Source: Novosphingobium sp. BW1 (GTDB lineage Bacteria; Pseudomonadota; Alphaproteobacteria; Sphingomonadales; Sphingomonadaceae). From it: a stretch of DNA of 42,565 bases. The stretch is taken from assembly GCF_008107685.1 (NCBI RefSeq), contig NZ_VIRF01000040.1, positions 1 through 42,565 on the forward strand, in the 5' to 3' direction. This document shows, in pieces, positions 1-6,080 of the stretch; position 1 is the first letter of the stretch; each line of letters begins with the position of its first letter. The position numbers and the translations under genes are program-made. Under the pieces are notes generated by a model, which ran no database searches, had not been told where the DNA came from, and was given only the letters and a program-made list of their open reading frames with translations.

Positions 1-75
1 GCCACCACCACCCCCGCCGCAGCCCGAAAGAAGACCGGCGAGGGTGGTGTACGCCAAAACACTTTTCAAGTTCAT
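1..75 (-). CDS. N-terminus of a lipoprotein, cut by the window edge
   Basis: On the minus strand an ATG at 75 opens a frame that stays open to the left edge. It reads as a textbook lipoprotein signal: MNLKSVLAYTTLAGLLSGC followed by a run of six glycines. The short Lys-containing n-region, hydrophobic core and LSGC lipobox predict cleavage by signal peptidase II and lipidation of the cysteine. A GGGGCGG stretch about 6 bases before the ATG can serve as ribosome binding site. A glycine run directly after the lipidated cysteine is common in surface or outer-membrane lipoproteins as a flexible tether. The mature protein lies outside the window, so its function is unknown. The competing plus-strand frame ending at 90 lacks any such signal. 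Confidence 0.7.
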   Translation of the reverse strand, partial: MNLKSVLAYTTLAGLLSGCGGGGGG

Positions 76-273
76 GTAACCGCCCCGTAATATGTCGGAA
101 TTGTCTTTCCTTCAATTCAAGGGGGCGTGCAATACTTGTCTCTAGAAGCGTGACTAAAAACCGTGACTTGTGCGAATTTCATGGGTGTCGTGCAGGGGCC
201 CCGCACGGCCGGTCTCACCGGCATCGGGACGCCGGGCTTGCCTCGGGCGGGCGCATGGATCAGGAAGGCCGCC

Positions 274-633
274 ATGAGCGAAGCGTCAAAATCGTGGGAT
301 AGCGAACTGGTCTCCAAATGGCTGGAGGCGCGCATTCAGGCCGCCGGCCGCGATCAGGCCGCCGCCGACCGGCGCGGCTATGGATCGGAGGAGGACTACG
401 ACAAGGCGGCCGCCGAGGAATGGGCCTGTCGCCGCCTGAAGATGTCGGGTTCCCTGGAAGAACAGGCCACCTTTGCGAGCGCAATCAAGCGCCTGCTTGA
501 TCAGGACGACTATCGCATCACCGGCATTCACGACGATCGCCGGGTCGAGCGCCACATCCGCGCCACCTTGCGCAAGATTGCCAAGATGACCAAGGCCAAC
601 GAAGGGTTCGAGAACCGGCTGCGGTATCAGTGA
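274..633 (+). CDS. Hypothetical protein, 119 aa
   Basis: I do not recognise this protein. It is small, charged and probably cytosolic, rich in Glu, Asp, Arg and Ala, mostly helical by composition, with no signal peptide, membrane segment or cysteine pair. The start at 274 (MSEASKSWDSEL) is preferred over GTG 163 and ATG 181 because AGGAAG sits about 7 bases upstream and the upstream residues look non-coding. The 198-base gap to the divergent lipoprotein start at 75 presumably holds promoters for both. The next gene on the strand begins about 95 bases after its stop, so co-transcription is possible but not evident. Confidence 0.6.
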   Translation: MSEASKSWDSELVSKWLEARIQAAGRDQAAADRRGYGSEEDYDKAAAEEWACRRLKMSGSLEEQATFASAIKRLLDQDDYRITGIHDDRRVERHIRATLRKIAKMTKANEGFENRLRYQ

Positions 634-728
634 AGGCAGCCAGCGAACCCGTGTAACGCGCGAGGAGGGCGCTTGCCTATGCCGCGTGGTTCCCTATGGC
701 GAGGGAAACCCAGCAACAGGCGGATACC

Positions 729-965
729 ATGACTGCACCATCAGACCACGCAAAGCGCGAGCACTTCGCCCACTGCATCCAGATTTTCGGCGGCCCGGCG
801 GCCTTCTCGCGCCGCATCGGGATTGATGAGCGCGCTATTCGCCGGTTCGCCAATGGCGAGCGCGAACTGAGTGCGGGCCTGCTGGAAGACACCGCAAAGG
901 AACTGCGCCGCCTGATCCTCGAGGCGACCGCCGCCGAGGAAGAACTGCGCGCCTCCCTCGATTGA
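729..965 (+). CDS. Small protein with helix-turn-helix-like core, 78 aa
   Basis: The start ATG 729 has AGGCGG five bases upstream; an in-frame ATG at 696 has no ribosome binding site. Residues roughly 17-55 (FGGPAAFSRRIGIDERAIRR and following) have the spacing of a lambda-repressor-type helix-turn-helix: helix, Ala/Ser-Arg turn, then a recognition-like helix with Arg-Arg-Phe. The C-terminal third is an Ala/Glu-rich helix (EATAAEEELRASLD) that could dimerise. It may therefore be a small DNA-binding protein, but this rests on pattern only. It is convergent with the L,D-transpeptidase gene ending at 1021, with a GC-rich hairpin between them. Confidence 0.55.
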   Translation: MTAPSDHAKREHFAHCIQIFGGPAAFSRRIGIDERAIRRFANGERELSAGLLEDTAKELRRLILEATAAEEELRASLD

Positions 966-977
966 GGCCCGGGACCA

Positions 978-994
978 CCTGCCTGACAGGCGGG
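978..994. terminator. Possible bidirectional hairpin between convergent genes
   Basis: CCTGCCT (978-984) pairs with AGGCGGG (988-994), giving a 7-bp stem with one G-T pair and a three-base loop. It lies in the 55-base gap between two convergent genes. There is no T-run on either side, so an intrinsic terminator is uncertain. Confidence 0.3.
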
Positions 995-1020
995 CGGGCT
1001 CCGAGCGTTCTCAGGGCTCC

Positions 1021-2463
1021 TTAGGGGCCGACGTCCTGCGAACCTGCCTTCAGCACGTGGCGCGCGCGTTCGCCAAAGCCCAGCTTGCGGGCCACGCGCG
1101 TGTCCCAGTCGTAGGGATCGGCGTGGATCGAGGGCTTGCCCTCTTCATCCAGGACAACCGTCTGGTAGAGCAGGCGTACCGGGATCTCGCGCGGGAGCGC
1201 CACGAAGGTTTCCTCACCGGTCTCACGCGCGGTGGTCCATTCCTCGCTCAACCCGGCGTGGCTGGCGATCAGCGCGGCGAAACCCAGCGCATCTTCCACC
1301 CGCACACAGCCATGGCTGCGCTGGCGCTGGACTTCGTCGAACAGCGCCTTGGCGGGCGTATCGTGGAGGTAGATCGCATGGTCGTTCTTCATGTCGAACT
1401 TGACGAGGCCGAGGGAGTTTTCCGGGCCGGACTGCTGGACGATCCAGCCATCCTTGCGGGCCATGTTGTTGGCGCGCAGGTATGCCGCGCCCTTGCCCGC
1501 CAGCTCCTTCTCCTCGATCGAGCGGGGCACGGTCCAGGTCGGGTTGGCAACGAGGCGGTAGATGGGTGAGCCCAGCTGGGGCGTCTCGTGGCCCGGCTCG
1601 CCCACCACGGCCTTGCGGCGGTCGGCCACCTTGCCCTCGCGCCAGTAGGTCAGGCGCCCGGTCGCGGTGTTGACGTCGATACGGGTTTTTGGCGCCTCGC
1701 GTTCGAGCCAGCGCAGCCGCTCCATCGCGACGGCCAGCGCGCGGGCCCGGTCGGCATCGGAAAAATTCAGGATTTCCAAGGCATCCTTGCCGATGATGCC
1801 ATCGGGGTCGATGCCGTAGTCGGCCTGCATACGCTTGACCGCCGCGACCATGTTCTCGGTGTAGCGCTGCCCGGCCGCGCGGCCCGCTGCGCTCGAAAGA
1901 TACCCCGAGGCGGCAAGCTGGCGGGCAATGGCGGGAACGCGCGGGTCCTCGTCTCCGGCTTCGAGCGGTTCCTCGGGCACAGGGATCTCGGGCGAGGGGG
2001 CAGCCTTTTTCCCCGCGAGCGCCAGATAGGCCTTCGAGAGCGCTCCGTACGCCCCATTGTGGGGCGCAAGGCTGTCCAGCCAGTCGTCCACGTCCCCTTG
2101 CGCCAGCGCCTTCGCCAGCCCGGCCTTCAGGTCGGGATCGTTGCGCGGCACCGTATAGACCTCGTAAAGTTCACCGGGATCGCTGGCGCCCCGAGCAAGC
2201 GCGCTGGCGTACAGGAGCGCGGCCTTCGTCATCGCCGTCTGGCCCGCGGCCGATCCGGCGTCCTCGGGCACCTCGAAGCGTACGTGGTCAAGGCCATGTT
2301 CGGCCCGTTCCCCGATAGCTTCGCGCAGATCCTCGATCGATCCGGACGTCCAGCGGGCCTCCCCCTCGGCTTCCGAGGAGCCTGAGCACCCGGCCAGTGC
2401 AGCCGCACCGATCAGGGGCAGGATTCCGGTTCTCGCAATTCGCACGCATTTCTCCCTATTCAT
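1021..2463 (-). CDS. L,D-transpeptidase, YcbB/LdtD-like lipoprotein
   Basis: Predicted periplasmic enzyme that crosslinks or modifies peptidoglycan through L,D-transpeptidation. Residues 11-26 form a signal with lipobox LAGC (Cys26). Residues about 195-235 resemble a peptidoglycan-binding repeat (MQADYGIDPDGIIGKDALE). The YkuD catalytic domain spans about 262-440, with IYLHDTP (His367) and the catalytic SHGCVRV motif (Cys386). The 480-residue length and scaffold-PG-binding-YkuD order match the YcbB/LdtD group rather than short Ldts. The ATG at 2463 has no ribosome binding site; GTG at 2445 has GGGAG six bases upstream and a cleaner signal-peptide n-region, and may be the true start. It lies 50 bases downstream of a second, unrelated L,D-transpeptidase on the same strand, probably co-transcribed. 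Confidence 0.9.
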   Translation of the reverse strand: MNREKCVRIARTGILPLIGAAALAGCSGSSEAEGEARWTSGSIEDLREAIGERAEHGLDHVRFEVPEDAGSAAGQTAMTKAALLYASALARGASDPGELYEVYTVPRNDPDLKAGLAKALAQGDVDDWLDSLAPHNGAYGALSKAYLALAGKKAAPSPEIPVPEEPLEAGDEDPRVPAIARQLAASGYLSSAAGRAAGQRYTENMVAAVKRMQADYGIDPDGIIGKDALEILNFSDADRARALAVAMERLRWLEREAPKTRIDVNTATGRLTYWREGKVADRRKAVVGEPGHETPQLGSPIYRLVANPTWTVPRSIEEKELAGKGAAYLRANNMARKDGWIVQQSGPENSLGLVKFDMKNDHAIYLHDTPAKALFDEVQRQRSHGCVRVEDALGFAALIASHAGLSEEWTTARETGEETFVALPREIPVRLLYQTVVLDEEGKPSIHADPYDWDTRVARKLGFGERARHVLKAGSQDVGP

Positions 2464-2513
2464 CAGGGAGGACTAACCGCGCCCGAATACAAAGGTTGCG
2501 CACACACGTGCGC

Positions 2514-3224
2514 TCAGGCCCGGTCGGCGTAGATCATCCGGCCTTCGCCCAGGAACGCGAAGACATCGTCGAGTTCCTTCTCGCCCACCGCAAAGCACCC
2601 CTGGCTGCGGCCGAGCATGCCGTGTGTGCGCAGCATGTCCGGGTTGGCGTACCAGGCGCTGTGCAGCACGATGGCGCGCTGAAGCGCGTTGTCGTTCGTC
2701 GCATCAAGGCCGCTGAGGCGCTGCGAGCGGCCATGCTGGCCTACGTAGTAGTTGGAGGTGACATAGGCTCCCCGGCTCGACGCGTTCGAGCCCACCGCGT
2801 TGGAAAAGCTCTGCACAAAGCCGGTGTGGGCCGGGTCGGACCCGGAGCCGTGCGAGACGAGCAGTTGGGTCGCCTTGCCCGCTTCGAGGTCGAGCAGGTG
2901 CATGCGGCGCTCCGACGACGCCTCGGAAAAGTCGATCAGCGCAATCCGGTCCCGGCGGCGCAGCGAAGAGGCGTGGGTATCCATTGCCTGACGCGCCCGC
3001 TCCAGGAGGCCCGGGTTCACCGGGAACTCGACAGGATCAGGCGCTGCACGCGCGGCCACCTTGCTCGCCTGCGCACCCGGCGTTGCGGCGCGCGCGGGGG
3101 GAGTGGCACGTGCGGCCGGATCGGAAGTAAACGCGGAAGATCGGAACAGGAATGCGCCTAGTGCGACCGCGCCGCCGGAGCGAACAAGGGCCCGACGATC
3201 AAGTTTCGATTTCAGTTCTGCCAT
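2514..3224 (-). CDS. Murein L,D-transpeptidase catalytic domain protein (YkuD_2 family)
   Basis: A 236-residue exported protein. The N-terminus (DRRALVRSGG then a hydrophobic stretch) suggests a signal peptide with Arg-Arg, possibly a weak Tat-type signal. The catalytic region carries the YkuD_2 signature: HGSGSDPAHTGFVQ (about 125-138), VLHSAW (His188) and GRSQGCFAV with Cys210 as likely nucleophile. A Gln replaces the His that precedes Gly-Cys in classical YkuD enzymes, which as I recall is normal for this branch. The likely role is peptidoglycan L,D-transpeptidase or hydrolase activity; catalysis by this branch is less established than for YcbB-type enzymes. It is the first gene of a probable two-gene unit with the downstream YcbB-like gene. 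The upstream 202 bases are AT-rich and contain an inverted repeat at 3291-3306. Confidence 0.85.
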   Translation of the reverse strand: MAELKSKLDRRALVRSGGAVALGAFLFRSSAFTSDPAARATPPARAATPGAQASKVAARAAPDPVEFPVNPGLLERARQAMDTHASSLRRRDRIALIDFSEASSERRMHLLDLEAGKATQLLVSHGSGSDPAHTGFVQSFSNAVGSNASSRGAYVTSNYYVGQHGRSQRLSGLDATNDNALQRAIVLHSAWYANPDMLRTHGMLGRSQGCFAVGEKELDDVFAFLGEGRMIYADRA

Positions 3225-3290
3225 GCCCTCAATATAGGAATTCCCTATTTATTTTAAAGAGGCGGGAACTTTTCGATAATTCGCGCAAAC

Positions 3291-3306
3291 TGTTCATAAC
3301 TGAACA
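3291..3306. promoter_or_regulatory. Inverted repeat in divergent promoter region, possible operator
   Basis: TGTTCA (3291-3296) and TGAACA (3301-3306) form a perfect inverted repeat around TAAC, in AT-rich DNA between the divergent YkuD_2 and topoisomerase IB genes. A dyad of this size in a divergent intergenic region is compatible with a dimeric repressor site. The cognate factor is unknown. Confidence 0.35.
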
Positions 3307-3426
3307 TTTATTCGCACTTTCCCCGTCCTTCCAGACTGTTCGCTCCTGCGCCGGGAACCCGAAGGGCAGGGCTACGCGTTAGCAGGAGGTCATATCTCCC
3401 CGACCGGCAAGGAGGCCGAGACCCGC

Positions 3427-4518
3427 GTGCTGGCGATACCCGATGAAACCCGCAAGACCCTCGACCAGGAGGTCGACCAGAAGATCGAAGGGGCCAACGG
3501 GCTCGTGCATGTCGATCCTTCCATTCCCGGCTTTTCGCGCCGGGCGCTGAAGCACGGCTTTGGCTATTACGACACGCACAAGAAGCGCATCCGCGATCGC
3601 GCGACGGTCACGCGCCTCGACGCCATTGCCCTGCCGCCCGCCTATACTGACGCCTGGTTCGCGCCTATGGCCAACGCCCATATTTTGGCGACCGGAAAGG
3701 ACGCGGCCGGTCGGCGCCAGTACCGCTATCACCCGCGCTTTCGCGAATGGCGCGAGACAATCAAGTATGAGCGCATGCTCGACTTCGCCGCCAGCCTGCC
3801 AACGATCCGTGAGGAGGTTTCCCGGCACTTGCGCCTCCAGGGCCTTCCGCGCGAGAAGGTGCTGGCAACCGTCGTGCGGCTTCTGGAGACCACCATGATC
3901 CGGGTGGGTAACGCCAACTACGCGCGGCGCAACAAGAGCTATGGCCTGACCACCTTGCGCTGCCGACACGTCTCGGTCGAGAAGTCCAAACTGCGCTTCG
4001 ACTTCAAGGGCAAGAGCGGGCGGAGCTGGCGCCTCAAGGTCACGGATCGGCGCGTGGCGCGGATCGTCAAGGCCATGCAGGACCTGCCCGGCCAGCACCT
4101 CTTCCAGTACCTGGACGAGAATGGCGAGCGCCGGGAAGTCAGCTCCAGCGACATCAACGCGTACCTGCGCGACATTTCCGGGCGCGACATCACCGCCAAG
4201 GATTTCCGCACCTGGAGCGGCACCGTCCTCGCCGCCATCGCGCTCAGCGAATACGAACTCTTCGACAGCGAAGCCGCCGCCAAGCGCAATATCCGCGAGG
4301 CCATCGAGGGGGTCGCCGCGCGGCTTGGCAATACGCCCGCCGTCTGCCGCAAGTGCTACATCCATCCTGAGGTCTTTGAGGCTTATCTGTCGCGCGAACT
4401 GACCGAGGCGGCGCTCGAAGGCATTGCCGCCGAACTCGATGAAGACCCCGGCCATCTCGATCTCGAAGAGATACTGGTGCTGGCTTTCCTGCGCCGCCGT
4501 CTCGGGACCAGCGCCTGA
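3427..4518 (+). CDS. DNA topoisomerase IB (poxvirus type)
   Basis: Monomeric type IB topoisomerase that relaxes supercoils through a 3'-phosphotyrosyl intermediate. The 363-residue protein has the bacterial TopIB order: an N-terminal domain (PGFSRRALKHGFGYYD, residues 34-49; QYRYHPRFREW, 98-108) and a C-terminal catalytic domain with DFRTWSGTVLAA (259-270) and CRKCYIHPEV, whose Tyr311 is the predicted nucleophile. The start is GTG 3427 with AAGGAG about 12 bases upstream; the frame stays open upstream but offers no better start. Its stop codon overlaps the ATG of the downstream mechanosensitive channel gene (TGATG), implying translational coupling. Family assignment is secure; the physiological role in bacteria is largely unknown. 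Confidence 0.93.
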   Translation: MLAIPDETRKTLDQEVDQKIEGANGLVHVDPSIPGFSRRALKHGFGYYDTHKKRIRDRATVTRLDAIALPPAYTDAWFAPMANAHILATGKDAAGRRQYRYHPRFREWRETIKYERMLDFAASLPTIREEVSRHLRLQGLPREKVLATVVRLLETTMIRVGNANYARRNKSYGLTTLRCRHVSVEKSKLRFDFKGKSGRSWRLKVTDRRVARIVKAMQDLPGQHLFQYLDENGERREVSSSDINAYLRDISGRDITAKDFRTWSGTVLAAIALSEYELFDSEAAAKRNIREAIEGVAARLGNTPAVCRKCYIHPEVFEAYLSRELTEAALEGIAAELDEDPGHLDLEEILVLAFLRRRLGTSA

Positions 4519-6056
4519 TGCGCGCCTGCGTTTCCTCGCGGAAACTTTGCCGCCAAGACGCCCGGGCCTGGTTGCCCGATTGCCAGCGTGGTGCGATCAT
4601 CTCCGCGATGTTCCACCAGCTATCCCTTGCCATCTCCCCTACCGCCTTGCGACAGGCGCGGCTCCTGCGCTTCGCGGCCGCGTTTCTCGCGCTCGTCACA
4701 ATCGCTCCGGGGCCAGCGTTCGCCCAGTTGGAAACTGCCCTTGGCACGCAGGTCGAAGAGGCCGAAGGCGAGAGCGCGCCGGGCGCCGAGCAGGTCATCT
4801 CCGACAAGCAGGACGAAGGCGCCGACACCCGCATGGCCATGCGCATTCGCGGCATCTTCTCCGAATTGCCTGCCTTCCAGGATGTAAAGGTCACGGTACG
4901 CCAGGGCGTGGTGAGCCTGACGGGGACCGTGCCGGAGACCTCCGACATCGCGCGTGCCGAAGGGATTGCGCGGCGCGTCTCGGGCGTCGTGACAGTCGAC
5001 AGCGCGCTCCAGCGCGACCTCTCGCTTGCCGCAAGCGCCGACACGCTGGGATCGCTCCAGGGGCGCCTCGAACAGTTCGTGCAGGTCCTTCCGCTGGTCG
5101 GGATTGCGGTTGCCGTTGCCTTCGGGATTGGCCTTGTCGGCTATGCCCTCGCCGGATTGACCGGGCTCTGGCACCGCGTTGCCCCCAACAGCTTCCTCGC
5201 CGAATTGATTGCCAGCGCCATCCGCTTCGCCTTCGTCGTCGCGGGCCTCATCGTCGGGCTCAACCTCGTCGGCGCGGAGACCCTCTTGGGCGCGGTACTG
5301 GGGGGCGCGGGCCTGCTTGGCCTGGCGTTGGGCTTTGCCTTGCGCGACACCATCGAGAACTACGTCGCCTCACTCATGCTCAGCGTGCGCCAGCCTTTCC
5401 TCCCCAACGATCATGTCGTCATCGACAGCTATGAAGGCCGGGTCATCCGCCTTACCAGTCGCGCGACGATCCTGATGACGCTGGAAGGCAACCACTTGCG
5501 CATCCCCAATTCGCAGGTCTTCAAGGCGGTGATCCTCAACTACACCCGCAATCCGCAGCGCCGCTTCCAGTTCGACCTGGGTGTCGATGCCGACGACGAT
5601 GCGCTTGCCGCCCGCAGGCTCGGGCGTGACACGCTTAGAAAGCTGGCCTTTGTCCTGGACGATCCGGGCCCTGAGGCCCGCGTGCTGGAGGTGGGAGATT
5701 CCAACGTCGTGCTGCGCTTTCTGGGCTGGATCGACCAGGAGGAGAGCGATTGGTACAAGGCGCAGAGCCTGGCCATCGTCGCGGTGAAGACAGCGCTGGA
5801 GGAGGCAGGCTTCGGCTTACCCGAGCCGATCTACCGCCTGCGTTTCGATCCTCGCTCAGCCGCCGTGCCTCTCCCGCAAGGTCCGGCCCCCGCCGCGCCC
5901 GAGGCCGCAGCAAAGCCGCGATCGGCCTCGCCGGTGGAGGCACAGTCCGAGGACGTGCGCCCCACTGACGAGATCCGCGACATGGTCGAGGCCGAACGGG
6001 CCGCGTCCCGTGGTGGGAAGGCAGACCTTCTCGACGAAGCGCGGCCCGTCGAATGA
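4518..6056 (+). CDS. BON-domain mechanosensitive channel of the MscS family
   Basis: Predicted inner-membrane channel opened by membrane tension. From Met31 (ATG 4608) a signal-like segment runs to AFAQ, so 4608 may be the real start. The ATG at 4518 overlaps the topoisomerase stop, favouring coupling but adding 30 unremarkable residues. A BON domain follows at about residues 110-175 (VKVTVRQGVVSLTGTVPETS). Three or so hydrophobic helices come next at about 190-285, including the Gly/Ala-rich pore helix AVLGGAGLLGLALGFALRDT. The MscS beta domain (PFLPNDHVVIDSYEGRV, LRIPNSQVF) and alpha/beta domain follow, and then a low-complexity Ala/Pro/Glu tail of about 65 residues. The periplasmic BON domain may bind envelope lipids and set gating; this is inferred from other BON proteins. 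Confidence 0.9.
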   Translation: MRACVSSRKLCRQDARAWLPDCQRGAIISAMFHQLSLAISPTALRQARLLRFAAAFLALVTIAPGPAFAQLETALGTQVEEAEGESAPGAEQVISDKQDEGADTRMAMRIRGIFSELPAFQDVKVTVRQGVVSLTGTVPETSDIARAEGIARRVSGVVTVDSALQRDLSLAASADTLGSLQGRLEQFVQVLPLVGIAVAVAFGIGLVGYALAGLTGLWHRVAPNSFLAELIASAIRFAFVVAGLIVGLNLVGAETLLGAVLGGAGLLGLALGFALRDTIENYVASLMLSVRQPFLPNDHVVIDSYEGRVIRLTSRATILMTLEGNHLRIPNSQVFKAVILNYTRNPQRRFQFDLGVDADDDALAARRLGRDTLRKLAFVLDDPGPEARVLEVGDSNVVLRFLGWIDQEESDWYKAQSLAIVAVKTALEEAGFGLPEPIYRLRFDPRSAAVPLPQGPAPAAPEAAAKPRSASPVEAQSEDVRPTDEIRDMVEAERAASRGGKADLLDEARPVE

Positions 6057-6080
6057 ACGAGTGGCCCGTGCGGATCGCTC

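Noticed and set aside
1..90. A plus-strand partial coding region ending at 90
   Set aside because: The minus-strand frame has a clear lipoprotein signal and ribosome binding site over the same bases.
3293..3306. LexA/SOS box in the topoisomerase promoter
   Set aside because: GTTC and GAAC are present but as an inverted pair with six bases between, not the GTTC-N7-GTTC direct repeat used by alphaproteobacterial LexA.
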